64,000 bases of DNA from Pseudomonas sp. KBW05 (GTDB taxonomy: Bacteria > Pseudomonadota > Gammaproteobacteria > Pseudomonadales > Pseudomonadaceae), in assembly GCF_003852405.1 (NCBI RefSeq), contig NZ_QAJM01000023.1, forward strand, positions 107,268 through 171,267, given 5' to 3'. The first letter of the stretch is position 1; every line of letters starts with the position of its first letter. Under the pieces are notes generated by a model, which saw only the letters and a program-made list of their open reading frames with translations, did not search any database and was not told the origin of the DNA. The position numbers were made by a program, and so were the translations under genes. Shown piece after piece: positions 8,443-16,611 of the stretch.

Positions 8443-9045
8443 ATGAAGACACTGAAAAAGCTGCCGTCCTGGCTCACCGTCGAGGCGGATAGCGCGACGA
8501 TCACGTTGACGCGTCCCAGCGATGTTAACGGCGTAAAGGTCGACCAACTGACCCTGCGCGCTCCGACCTTGCGCGAGGTCCGTGCCTCCGACGCAATCGG
8601 TGGCGACGACGAGGTAATGCGCGAAGTGACGTTGTTCGCATCCCTGGCGGATGCCGGCATTGTTGACCTCGACGGACTCAAGCTGACGGACTATTCACGC
8701 TTGCAGTCCGCCTACTCGCGGTTGTTGCAAGACGCCGGCATGCCCGAAAACAAGGGCGACACGCCGACCTGGTTGGTCGTTGGCTCCGATGGCGCAGTGG
8801 TCACGCTGTCCAAGGCGTATGACATCAACGACATCAAACTCGACCGCCTGACATTCCGGGCGCCCACGGTACGCGACGTGCGCACCGCAACTTCAGCCTC
8901 CAATGGCGACGACGAACAGCGCGAAACCATCCTGCTTGCCAGCCTCTCTGAATCCAACACCAAGGATCTGGAGGGGCTCAAGCTGACGGACTACCAGCGG
9001 CTGCAAGCCGCCTACTTTCGCCTGGTGCAGGATGACGGGGTTTAG
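8443..9045 (+). CDS. Tail assembly chaperone E, internally duplicated
   Basis: 200 residues, about twice the usual size of the P2 E / Mu gp41-type chaperone. Two copies of one domain are visible. Residues ~14-95 carry TITLTRPSDVNGVKVDQLTL and LKLTDYSRLQSAYSRLLQD; residues ~110-198 carry VVTLSKAYDINDIKLDRLTF and LKLTDYQRLQAAYFRLVQD. The protein should coat the tape measure during tail assembly. Its end overlaps the E'-like frame by 14 bases in another frame, as in phages where E' is made by frameshifting. Confidence 0.85.
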   Translation: MKTLKKLPSWLTVEADSATITLTRPSDVNGVKVDQLTLRAPTLREVRASDAIGGDDEVMREVTLFASLADAGIVDLDGLKLTDYSRLQSAYSRLLQDAGMPENKGDTPTWLVVGSDGAVVTLSKAYDINDIKLDRLTFRAPTVRDVRTATSASNGDDEQRETILLASLSESNTKDLEGLKLTDYQRLQAAYFRLVQDDGV

Positions 9046-9157
9046 CGCCTCCCTGCAGCGACAGGTCGCGAAGCGTTTGGCGACGCAGTATTCCTTCGCC
9101 GCCAACGAAATCGAGACCATGCCCTTTTCCACGATGATCTGGTGGCTCACGGACTGA
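9032..9157 (+). CDS. GpE'-like tail assembly chaperone extension
   Basis: A 41-residue open frame from ATG 9032 to TGA 9155-9157, reading QRQVAKRLATQYSFAAN then EIETMPFSTMIWWL. The pattern of a hydrophobic WW near the end fits the P2 GpE family. It overlaps the end of E in the +1 (equivalently -2) frame, with four Gs (9037-9040) at the overlap. It could be translated on its own or as an E-E' fusion by frameshift; the sequence alone does not decide. The tape measure follows after 28 bases. Confidence 0.75.
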   Translation: MTGFSASLQRQVAKRLATQYSFAANEIETMPFSTMIWWLTD

Positions 9158-9185
9158 GCCCCACATCCCTGCCTGGAGTGTTCTC

Positions 9186-11711
9186 ATGGCAAACAACCTG
9201 GCGCTCGGCCTGGTCATCGGCGGCGTCGTCAGCTCCACGGTCGGCGCCGCCTTCAAGGACGTTGAAGGCCGCATCAAGAAACTCGGCGAAACCGGCACCA
9301 AGGCCCGCGTGCTGCAAAGCACCATCGGCGACACCATCCGCCTGCGTGATGAATGGAAAAAAGCCCACGACACCGGTTCAGCCTCGGCCGGTGACCTGCT
9401 GCGAAAGCTGGAGGGCAACCTCAAAACCCTGAAAGAGCAGGGCATTGAAGTCGGCAAACTGCGCAAGGAATACCTGGCCCTCGGCCAGGTAGCGCGGGGC
9501 GCCGAACTCAAGGCGCTGGGCCACACGCAGATCCAGCAGGGCAAGGAGGGGATGAAGAATTCCCTCGGCAAAGCGGCGGCGCTCACGGCGTCGTTGGCGA
9601 TCCCGACCAAGGTCTCCGGCGATTACCAGGCGCAGATCCGCCAGATGTCGTTGTGGGCACACACCGCCGGCACAGGCGATGAAGCCGAGCTGGCAGCAAG
9701 CATCAGCAAGGTCGCGGCGGAAAAGGGCATCAGCCAGCAACTGTTGGCGAAGTCGGTCGGCGCCTTGATCGAAAAGGGCGTTGAGTGGGACGTGGCCGCC
9801 GGTTACGCCGGGCAGATCGCCGACTTGATCGACGGCCAGGGCATGGAGCCCGAAACCATCGCCACGCTGATCAACGCCTTCAAGGAGGCCGGCGTAAAGC
9901 AGGCTGACATGGCTGCATCGCTGGGGCAGGTGGCCGCCGCTGGTGACATCGGCGCGTTCGGCCCCAAGGAGATGGCCAAGTACTTGCCGGCCATGCTCGG
10001 CAATATCAAACGCCTGGGCATGGAAGGCCCAGAGGCGGTGCGCTTCCTCGGTGCAAGTTTGCAATCGCAGTTCTCGCAAACCCAGGACGCGGCGGCTGCG
10101 GCCACCAACATGAACAACCTGCTCAACGCGGTGATCAGCAGCACCAGCCAGGAGCGCTTCGCCAAGGAAGGTTATGACCTGGCCGGCTCGATCCTCGCCG
10201 CGACCAAAAGCGGCAAGGCGGCGAACCCGGTCGATGCGTTCATCATGCTCAGCGAGCAGTTGATCAAGAAACAGGACCCGGCCAAGGCCAAGAAGATCGA
10301 GGCGCTGAAGGCCAAGATCAAAGGCTCGGTGGATGGCAGTGCGGAGGAAGCGCAGGCCATGGTCGCGCTGACCGAGGCGGCGGGGTTGGCGACGATTGTC
10401 AGCGATCAGAGTGCCAGTGCGGGTTTGCTCGCGCAGATCAAATATGGCGACAAGATCAAGGCTGATATGTCGGTGATCAAGGGCACGGATGGCAAGGCCA
10501 AGATCGAGGCGGATGCGGCGAAGGCGCGGGAGACGTCCAACAGGAAGTGGGCGACGGCGACTGCCGGCATTGAATCGTCGATGACGCGCATTGGTGATGC
10601 GGTGAGGCCTTTGACTGACCTGGCTGCGGATGGGTTGGCGAAGGTTGCGTATGGGCTTGGGGAGTTGGCCGGCAAGTTTCCAACGGTAATCAGCGGGGCG
10701 ACGGTGCTGGCTGCTGGTGTGATCGGCCTGGGTGCGGCGATCAACGCGATCAAGATCGGCAAGGGCTTGGTGAATGTGGCCCGCGGTTCGCTGATGGGCA
10801 ACCCGAATGTGATCCAGCGGGTGTTCGTCACCAACCCTTCCGGCGGTGCTGGTGGGGTCGATGTCGGGGACGGTAAGCGGCGGCGGGGCAAGGGCAAGCG
10901 TGGTCGCGGTGGCCGTGGGGCTGTTGGTAGCGCTGCTGCGGCGGCTGCGCCGATTGGTGCGACGGCCAGCCGATTTGCACCCAAGGCGATGATGGGCAAG
11001 GGGCTTGGGTTCGCCAAGGTCGGTGCGCCCATGGCGCTGATCGAGGCCGGGTTGATTGCCGCTGACACTTATCAGAACGCCGAGACCCGCGACGAAAAGG
11101 CCGAGGGTTATGGCAATGCCGCTGGCACGCTGGCCGGGACATTGGCCGGTGCAGCAGCTGGGGCAGCGATTGGTTCTGTTGTCCCGGTGATCGGCACCGT
11201 GGTCGGTGGATTGATCGGCGGCTTCCTTGGCAGCTGGGGCGGCGGTGAGCTGGGCGGTGCAGTCGGCAAGGCTGCATTCGGCGGGCCAGACGCACCTGCC
11301 GAGCGATTGGTGCTGCCGGTTCAGCCTTCGCCGTTGCTGCTGCCACCACCTGGTGCATTGCCCATGCCGCGCTTGGCGCAGATGGCGCCGCCGTTAGCGG
11401 CAGGTCCACTGATGCTCAGGGCTCCCGCAGCACCTGGGCCAGCTTTGGGCGACGTGTCGCGTTCGTTGGGTGTTGCCCCGGCAGCGGCGGTTGCTCCTGC
11501 CTTGCTCAGTGCCGGGGTTACCGCGAAGTCGGAACCCCCTCGGATTGATCAGCAGTGGCAATTCTCCCCGACCGTGGGTGTCACGGTGCAGGGAGACGTC
11601 AAGGATCCACGGCAACTGGCGCAGGAGATGATGCCGCACATGCGTCAGCTGTTTGAGGAATTCAGCCGGGAGCAGGCGCGACGCAGCCTGTTCGACGCGC
11701 CACATGTTTAA
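9186..11711 (+). CDS. Tail tape measure protein
   Basis: 841 residues, the largest protein of the tail block; its length sets tail length. The N-terminus (MANNLALGLVIGGVVSSTVG) and a long helical first half (KLRKEYLALGQ, SKVAAEKGISQQLLAKSVG) are typical. Central and late parts carry hydrophobic Ala/Gly-rich segments (near residues 500-530 and 640-690) that may insert into the host inner membrane. A basic stretch GDGKRRRGKGKRGRGGRG lies near residue 560. A Pro/Leu-rich low-complexity part precedes the C-terminus. GGAG lies upstream of ATG 9186. Confidence 0.92.
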   Translation: MANNLALGLVIGGVVSSTVGAAFKDVEGRIKKLGETGTKARVLQSTIGDTIRLRDEWKKAHDTGSASAGDLLRKLEGNLKTLKEQGIEVGKLRKEYLALGQVARGAELKALGHTQIQQGKEGMKNSLGKAAALTASLAIPTKVSGDYQAQIRQMSLWAHTAGTGDEAELAASISKVAAEKGISQQLLAKSVGALIEKGVEWDVAAGYAGQIADLIDGQGMEPETIATLINAFKEAGVKQADMAASLGQVAAAGDIGAFGPKEMAKYLPAMLGNIKRLGMEGPEAVRFLGASLQSQFSQTQDAAAAATNMNNLLNAVISSTSQERFAKEGYDLAGSILAATKSGKAANPVDAFIMLSEQLIKKQDPAKAKKIEALKAKIKGSVDGSAEEAQAMVALTEAAGLATIVSDQSASAGLLAQIKYGDKIKADMSVIKGTDGKAKIEADAAKARETSNRKWATATAGIESSMTRIGDAVRPLTDLAADGLAKVAYGLGELAGKFPTVISGATVLAAGVIGLGAAINAIKIGKGLVNVARGSLMGNPNVIQRVFVTNPSGGAGGVDVGDGKRRRGKGKRGRGGRGAVGSAAAAAAPIGATASRFAPKAMMGKGLGFAKVGAPMALIEAGLIAADTYQNAETRDEKAEGYGNAAGTLAGTLAGAAAGAAIGSVVPVIGTVVGGLIGGFLGSWGGGELGGAVGKAAFGGPDAPAERLVLPVQPSPLLLPPPGALPMPRLAQMAPPLAAGPLMLRAPAAPGPALGDVSRSLGVAPAAAVAPALLSAGVTAKSEPPRIDQQWQFSPTVGVTVQGDVKDPRQLAQEMMPHMRQLFEEFSREQARRSLFDAPHV

Positions 11712-11720
11712 GGGGGAGCG

Positions 11721-12566
11721 ATGACTTATATGGAGCAGTTGCAGGCCGGCTTTAAATCCCTGGTCAAGGCCGGGGAGGCTGGCCGGCACAGCATTGACGA
11801 CATGATCGGCCCGGTGAACGGCGCGATCAGCGAGATCACCGGGGCGGCTGAGGAGATCGCCAGTCTTCCCGGTGTACCGCCCGAGGTTGGTGCAAAGCTG
11901 CAGCGCGTCATGCGCGGGATCGGCGCGGCTCAATCAAAAGTCGGGACGGTGCTGGCAACCTACAACAAAGCCACCCGAACGATGACGGGCATTGATGAGC
12001 GTATGGGAACGCTCAAGGAGCAAGCCTACCGGGCCGGAACGGCAATCAACCAGGTTGCCGGGAAGGTCGATCCCCGGTTGGCGAATATCCTGCCCACCAG
12101 CGCTCTGGCGCCCAATGCCACACCGATGGCGGAAGCGGTCAAACCGTTCCCGCATCTGCTGATTTTGCAGCCGCTGAAAACCAACGCGCAGCCGTTCTAC
12201 TTCAACCTGGACACGGCAGCGTTCGACGAACTTCGCCGGCAAACAGAATTCCGCTGGGCCTCGCAAGAGCGACTCAGTCGGCGGCCGGCGCAGCAGGCTG
12301 TGGGGATGGGCGAAGAAAAGCTCAGCCTCAAGGGCGCGATCTTTCCTGCGTTCAAGGGTGGGCTCAAACAGTTGGATACCTTGCGTTCCATTGGCGCTCA
12401 GTTGCTGCCGCTGAACTTGACCACTGGCTACGGCTTTGTCCTGGGCACCTGGTGCTTGCGCAGCCTGGAGGAAGAGCAGGGCGCGTTGCTGGCAGGCGGG
12501 ATACCGCGCAAGCAAACCTTTAGTTTGGAGTTCACGCGCTATGGCGATGATATGCAGAACGTCTGA
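11721..12566 (+). CDS. Tail protein U with long N-terminal extension
   Basis: 281 residues, against about 150 for P2 gpU. The C-terminal ~140 residues resemble gpU: PQAVGMGEEKLSLKG-like core, AIFPAFKGGLKQLDTLRSIG and LGTWCLRSLEEEQGALL. The first ~140 residues are mostly helical and predicted to be an added domain (GPVNGAISEITGAAEEIASLPG, then TYNKATRTMTG). U completes the tail end and helps join it to the head. It begins 9 bases after the tape measure stop and overlaps gene X. Confidence 0.8.
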   Translation: MTYMEQLQAGFKSLVKAGEAGRHSIDDMIGPVNGAISEITGAAEEIASLPGVPPEVGAKLQRVMRGIGAAQSKVGTVLATYNKATRTMTGIDERMGTLKEQAYRAGTAINQVAGKVDPRLANILPTSALAPNATPMAEAVKPFPHLLILQPLKTNAQPFYFNLDTAAFDELRRQTEFRWASQERLSRRPAQQAVGMGEEKLSLKGAIFPAFKGGLKQLDTLRSIGAQLLPLNLTTGYGFVLGTWCLRSLEEEQGALLAGGIPRKQTFSLEFTRYGDDMQNV

Positions 12567-12747
12567 CGGCGACCTGCTCGACACGCTGTGTTACCAGCAT
12601 TACGGGCACCTCAATGGCACGGTTGAAGCGGTGCTTTCGGCCAACCGACTGTTGGCGGATGAGCCGCAGCCTATGCGAACTGGGTTGCTGATCACCTTTC
12701 CGGATATTGAGCAGTCGACGGTTGAGCAGGTGCAGTTGTGGGATTGA
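12541..12747 (+). CDS. Tail protein X (LysM-like)
   Basis: 68 residues from ATG 12541 (a second ATG at 12547 is equally possible), overlapping the end of U by 26 bases. The sequence TSDGDLLDTLCYQHYG followed by EAVLSANRLLADEPQPM and LITFP is the compact LysM-like fold of P2 gpX. It probably binds peptidoglycan or the baseplate hub. Confidence 0.9.
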   Translation: MAMICRTSDGDLLDTLCYQHYGHLNGTVEAVLSANRLLADEPQPMRTGLLITFPDIEQSTVEQVQLWD

Positions 12748-12815
12748 TGGTTCTTTGCCCATGAAAGTTTCGCGCTGATAGACTCCTTCGCTTATTTGCA
12801 TACATGGAGTCCTCT

Positions 12816-13133
12816 ATGGAAAGAGTCAGCGAAATTCGGCTGGTCAAACGGAGTTTTTGGGGCGAGCTTAGCTATCGGTCAAACTGGTTTATCTTCGGTC
12901 TGATCGCTTGCATTCTTTTGGCACTCATTCCAATTGTCGGTTGGTTCATGGCTGCCGGCGTATTCGTGGCGATGGTGTGGAAAACCTTTGGCCTCAGGGA
13001 AAAGCAAAAGGTCGGGGATTGTCCTGTGTGTACCCAGACGCTGTTGATTGAGCCCAAGGTTGAAGGGATCGATTGCCCTGTGTGCCAAAGCTACGTCGAG
13101 ATTAGTGACGACAAGCTGATCGTCGAGAGCTGA
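12816..13133 (+). CDS. Moron-like membrane protein with zinc ribbon
   Basis: 105 residues from ATG 12816, which has GGAG six bases upstream; ATG 12804 lacks a Shine-Dalgarno. Residues ~15-48 contain one long or two short membrane segments (WFIFGLIACILLALIPIVGW, then MAAGVFVAMVW). The C-terminal part carries two CPVC pairs about 16 residues apart, a treble-clef or rubredoxin-like zinc ribbon facing the cytoplasm. It interrupts the conserved X-D tail gene order and has its own terminator, as phage morons do. The function is unknown; a holin is unlikely because of the metal ribbon. Confidence 0.72.
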   Translation: MERVSEIRLVKRSFWGELSYRSNWFIFGLIACILLALIPIVGWFMAAGVFVAMVWKTFGLREKQKVGDCPVCTQTLLIEPKVEGIDCPVCQSYVEISDDKLIVES

Positions 13134-13157
13134 CATCGCGTTTCGCTATACCAAGTT

Positions 13158-13190
13158 AAGCCCTGCCATCGTGCGGGGCTTTGTTATTTT
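13158..13190 (+). terminator. Terminator after moron-like gene
   Basis: Stem AAGCCC-T-GC (13158-13166) against GC-G-GGGCTT (13173-13181) with one wobble pair, followed by TTGTTATTTT. It ends the inserted gene just before the Shine-Dalgarno of gene D. Confidence 0.7.
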
Positions 13191-13203
13191 TGGAGGTTTA
13201 CTT

Positions 13204-14247
13204 TTGAAGCCAATCTTTCGGATCGTCGCTGACGGCACTGACATAACAGCGCTGATCAACGACCGCCTGCTGTTGCTGCGCACCCTCGACAAGCCCGGCA
13301 TGGAGTCGGACGAATTCGAGCTGCGTATCGATGATCGTGACGGCGCCGTCTTGCTTCCCAGAAAGGGCGCCGGGATCGAGGTCTACCTCGGCTACGACAG
13401 CAAGGTACTGGCACGCGTCGGCCGTTACACCGTCGACGACATCGAGGTCTCCGGCCCGCCCGACACCCTGGTCATTCGCGGCAAGGCCAGCGACATGCGC
13501 GGCAGCGGCAAGACCACCCGCAGCGGCAGCTGGGAAAACGTACCGCTGTCCAAGATCGTCAGCGACATCGCTGCACGCAACGGTTGGAAGCCTGAATGCT
13601 CGGTCGGCACAGTCGTGCCTCGGGCTGACCAGTTGAACGAGTCGGACTACAACTTCATCACCCGGCTCGCCAAAGGCTACGACTGCACAGCCAAAGTCGC
13701 CGACGGTAAGCTGCTGGTGCTGCCTCGCCAAAGCGGCCAGACCGCCAGCGGCAAGAGTCTGCCGGCGATCACCCTCCGGCGCAGTGACGTCAGTCGCTGG
13801 CAATTCCGCTTCCCCGACCGTACCACCCAAAAGGCCGTCAAGGCCAAGTACCAGGACAAGAAAACCGGCGATCTGGTCAACCTGACCCTGGACAACGACG
13901 ACGCGCCTGCCGGTTTGCCGCCGGTTCACACCGACCGCCACATCCACCCGAACAAATCTGCCGCTGAGCAAGCCGTGAAAGCCCGGCTCGCCGCGTTCAA
14001 CCGCTCGACCTCTGAGGTGCGGCTGGAGATGGTGGGGCGCACGGATTTGTTTGCTGAACGCCAGATCAATACTCAGGGCTTCAAGGAGGGAGTGGATGGG
14101 GAGTTTCTGGTTGACTCCGTGGAGCAAGTTTTTACCCGGTCCGGCTGGAGTACCACGGTTGAGTGCAACGCAGGGAAGAAGGGCAAGGCCAAGGCGGCCG
14201 GCAAGAAAAAGAAGAAGTCCAAGGAGGTCAAAGTCCTGGAGCTGTAG
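13204..14247 (+). CDS. Phage late control / tail hub protein D
   Basis: 347 residues if it starts at TTG 13204, which has GGAGG (13192-13196) at ideal spacing; an upstream in-frame start lies in the terminator. P2 gpD-type proteins form the baseplate hub beneath the spike. Features: KPIFRIVADGTDITALINDRL at the start, SDYNFITRLAKGYDC in the centre, and a C-terminal lysine-rich tail (GKAKAAGKKKKKSKE) that is unusual in charge. The gene is separated from X by the moron-like insert. Confidence 0.9.
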   Translation: MKPIFRIVADGTDITALINDRLLLLRTLDKPGMESDEFELRIDDRDGAVLLPRKGAGIEVYLGYDSKVLARVGRYTVDDIEVSGPPDTLVIRGKASDMRGSGKTTRSGSWENVPLSKIVSDIAARNGWKPECSVGTVVPRADQLNESDYNFITRLAKGYDCTAKVADGKLLVLPRQSGQTASGKSLPAITLRRSDVSRWQFRFPDRTTQKAVKAKYQDKKTGDLVNLTLDNDDAPAGLPPVHTDRHIHPNKSAAEQAVKARLAAFNRSTSEVRLEMVGRTDLFAERQINTQGFKEGVDGEFLVDSVEQVFTRSGWSTTVECNAGKKGKAKAAGKKKKKSKEVKVLEL

Positions 14248-14310
14248 CTCTCCGTACCTGCTTCACCACCCGCCGCCATCGAGCGGTATTTTTTTGTCTG
14301 GGAAAAAGCG

Positions 14311-14874
14311 ATGTCCATTACCGAGCAACAACTCCAACGCATCATGCCCAACGCCCGCCGCCAAGCGGGCGTTTTTGTATCCGCGCTCAACGCGGCCATG
14401 ACCAACCGCAAGATCGATTCGCCAAAGCGGCAGGCCGCGTTCCTCGCCCAGATCGGCCACGAGTCAGGCCAGCTGCAATACGTGCGTGAGCTGGGCAGCG
14501 ATCAGTACCTCAGCAAGTACGACACCGGCCCGCTGGCCGCCAAGCTGGGGAACACGCCGGCAGCCGACGGTGACGGCCAACGCTATCGCGGTCGCGGGCT
14601 GATCCAGATCACCGGCCACGATAACTACCTGCGCTGCAGTCTGGCGCTGTTCGGCGATGAGCGATTACTGCGCACTCCGGAACTGCTCGAACTGCCGCAA
14701 TGGGCTGCTGAGTCGGCCGCGTGGTTCTGGTCGATAAACGGATTGAACGCGCTGGCAGATCAAGAGCAATTCAACACCATCACCCGGCGAATCAACGGCG
14801 GCCTCAACGGCCTGGAGGATCGACTGCAACTGTGGGCCAGGGCGAGGGCGGTGTTATGCGTCTCTTCGACCTGA
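14311..14874 (+). CDS. Endolysin, glycoside hydrolase family 19
   Basis: 187 residues with the GH19 chitinase-like fold that many Pseudomonas phages and pyocins use as a muramidase. The predicted catalytic Glu51 lies in AQIGHESG, the second acidic residue is Glu60 in YVRELGS, and the substrate-binding motif RYRGRGLIQITGHDNY follows. It cuts peptidoglycan at lysis. There is no signal peptide, so release needs a holin. The end overlaps the Rz start by 19 bases. Confidence 0.92.
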   Translation: MSITEQQLQRIMPNARRQAGVFVSALNAAMTNRKIDSPKRQAAFLAQIGHESGQLQYVRELGSDQYLSKYDTGPLAAKLGNTPAADGDGQRYRGRGLIQITGHDNYLRCSLALFGDERLLRTPELLELPQWAAESAAWFWSINGLNALADQEQFNTITRRINGGLNGLEDRLQLWARARAVLCVSST

Positions 14875-15398
14875 TCCCCACGCAATACCGGATTGCGGCG
14901 GTCGGTCTGCTGCTGGTGATGTTGGCCGCCGGATCTGGAGCCCTGGCCTGGACCGCTCAAGACTGGCGCTACGGCAAGCAGCTGGAGCACCAGGCCCGGC
15001 TCCATGCCGACACCCTCGGCGAGTTATCCCAGGCCGCTGCGGCCCTGCAGCGCAAAGAGCAGGACAAGCGCTTCGCCCTGGAGCAGCGCCTGCACAACAA
15101 CGATGAAACCCACCACAAGGAATTGACCGATGAGCAAACGAAGCAGGCTCGTCTGCGTGATCGCTTGGCTACTGCTGATCTGCGGCTGTCAGTCGTTCTC
15201 TCCGCCACCGAAGCCACCAGCAGCTGTGCAGTGCCAACCACCACCGCCACCGGCCGCGTGGTTCATGGCCCCACGAGAGCCCAACTTGACCCAGCGCATG
15301 CTCAACGAATTATCGGCATCACCGATGTCGGCGACCAAGGATTGATCGCCCTGCGGGCCTGTCAGGCCTACGCAATAGAAGTCTCTACACCGAAGTAA
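14856..15398 (+). CDS. Rz: i-spanin, lysis protein Rz
   Basis: 180 residues from ATG 14856 overlapping the endolysin end; a longer in-frame start at 14721 lies in the endolysin. It has one N-terminal membrane helix (IAAVGLLLVMLAAGSGALAW) followed by a coiled coil rich in Gln, Glu and Lys (residues ~40-100). This is the inner-membrane half of the spanin pair that fuses inner and outer membranes in the last step of lysis. Gene Rz1 is embedded in another frame. Confidence 0.9.
   Translation: MRLFDLIPTQYRIAAVGLLLVMLAAGSGALAWTAQDWRYGKQLEHQARLHADTLGELSQAAAALQRKEQDKRFALEQRLHNNDETHHKELTDEQTKQARLRDRLATADLRLSVVLSATEATSSCAVPTTTATGRVVHGPTRAQLDPAHAQRIIGITDVGDQGLIALRACQAYAIEVSTPK
15130..15345 (+). CDS. 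Rz1: o-spanin, lipoprotein Rz1 (nested in Rz)
   Basis: 71 residues in the +1 frame, wholly inside Rz. It has a lipoprotein signal with lipobox LLICGC (Cys20 is lipidated) and a proline-rich mature part (SFSPPPKPPAA, PPPPPAAW). Nested Rz/Rz1 is the classic lambda arrangement. The outer-membrane lipoprotein contacts the Rz coiled coil through the periplasm. Confidence 0.88.
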   Translation: MSKRSRLVCVIAWLLLICGCQSFSPPPKPPAAVQCQPPPPPAAWFMAPREPNLTQRMLNELSASPMSATKD

Positions 15399-15547
15399 AA
15401 GGAGCGGCCGGGCCGGATGCGTCAACATCCAGCCCGGCCACCTTCCCCGCAGAATGCCCCTGCAAGTCCAGCCAAGGCTCCTGCTTCGTGCACAAAGCGG
15501 AGCGAGCCTAGCACTGTTTATCCATACAGCAAAGGTCTTGCTTTTAT

Positions 15548-16342
15548 ATGTCCACACCCATCATCCCTTGGATGGGCGGCAAACGCCGCCTGGCCGACCG
15601 CCTTATCCCACTTTTCCCACCCCACGAATGCTACGTCGAAGTGTTTGCCGGCGGAGCTGCGCTGTACTTCATGCGTCCCCAGGCCGCGCCGGTTGAAGTC
15701 CTCAACGACATCAACGGCGACCTGGTGACGCTGTACCGCGTCGTGCAGAACCACCTGGAAGAATTCGTGCGCCAGTTCAAATGGGCGCTCAGTTCTCGGC
15801 AGGTGTTCGAGTGGCAGAAGATGACACGTCCTGAAACCCTGACCGACATCCAGCGCGCCGCCCGGTTCTTTTATCTGCAGCACCATGCCTTTGCTGGCAA
15901 GGTTACAGGGCAGACTTTCGGCACCGCAACAACTGGACCGGCAATCAATCTGCTGCGGATCGAGGAAAACCTGTCTGCAGCGTGGCAGCGGTTGTCCGGC
16001 ACCTACGTTGAAAACCTACCCTGGCTTGCTTGTGCTGAGCGCTACGACCGTGCCCACACCTTCCACTACATGGATCCACCTTACTGGCAGACCGCCGGGT
16101 ATGGCGTGGATTTTCACTTTGAGAATTACGAGCGCATGGCGGACTTTATGCGTCGCTGCAAAGGCAAGGTCATGGTCAGCATCAATGATCACCCGGACAT
16201 TCGGCAGGTCTTTGACGGCTTCCATTTTGAAACCGTCGATATTCGCTACAGCACTACAAACCAGCGCCAGGGAAGGGCCGATGTCAGTGGAGAGTTGGTA
16301 ATCATGAACTGGGAGCCAGCCGCATTAGGGGGGCTGTTTTGA
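15548..16342 (+). CDS. DNA adenine N6-methyltransferase (D12 class)
   Basis: 264 residues with the alpha-type Dam layout: PWMGGKRRL near the N-terminus, the AdoMet site VFAGGAALYF (motif I) and the catalytic DPPYW (Asp176-Pro-Pro-Tyr). It transfers methyl from AdoMet to adenine N6. With no partner endonuclease next to it, it is an orphan phage methylase that probably protects phage DNA from host restriction or affects gene control. It lies between the lysis genes and the SOS block. Confidence 0.88.
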   Translation: MSTPIIPWMGGKRRLADRLIPLFPPHECYVEVFAGGAALYFMRPQAAPVEVLNDINGDLVTLYRVVQNHLEEFVRQFKWALSSRQVFEWQKMTRPETLTDIQRAARFFYLQHHAFAGKVTGQTFGTATTGPAINLLRIEENLSAAWQRLSGTYVENLPWLACAERYDRAHTFHYMDPPYWQTAGYGVDFHFENYERMADFMRRCKGKVMVSINDHPDIRQVFDGFHFETVDIRYSTTNQRQGRADVSGELVIMNWEPAALGGLF

Positions 16343-16425
16343 TGGTCGCCATGTTCGATCTGATTGGCTTGCTATGTGTTTATGGTAGAGCGTTACTGTG
16401 GTCACGCAAACGAAGGATGAACCCC

Positions 16426-16611
16426 ATGGAAACTGCCTCCCACCACTTGAATGTCCTGCCCTCTCAGCTTCTTGCGGCGGCCTCGCGAGGAGAGATTGAC
16501 CTTAACGAATTGGCTGCTGTTGTGTTGGCTGGCCGTGGGCTTGATCACAACGCAGCCTGGGTAGGCTTCCCGGCGGCCGCTCAATGGCTCGAGCAGCACT
16601 TACAGGGCTAA
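16426..16611 (+). CDS. Small hypothetical phage protein
   Basis: 61 residues from ATG 16426, with GAAGG eight bases upstream; the same frame is open to a TTG at 16339, but the added residues have no clear ribosome site. Sequence: a short hydrophobic helical protein with LPSQLLAAASRGEIDLN and a Trp-containing C-terminus (AAQWLEQHLQG). No function is recognised. Its last four bases overlap the end of the convergent SRAP gene. Confidence 0.6.
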   Translation: METASHHLNVLPSQLLAAASRGEIDLNELAAVVLAGRGLDHNAAWVGFPAAAQWLEQHLQG

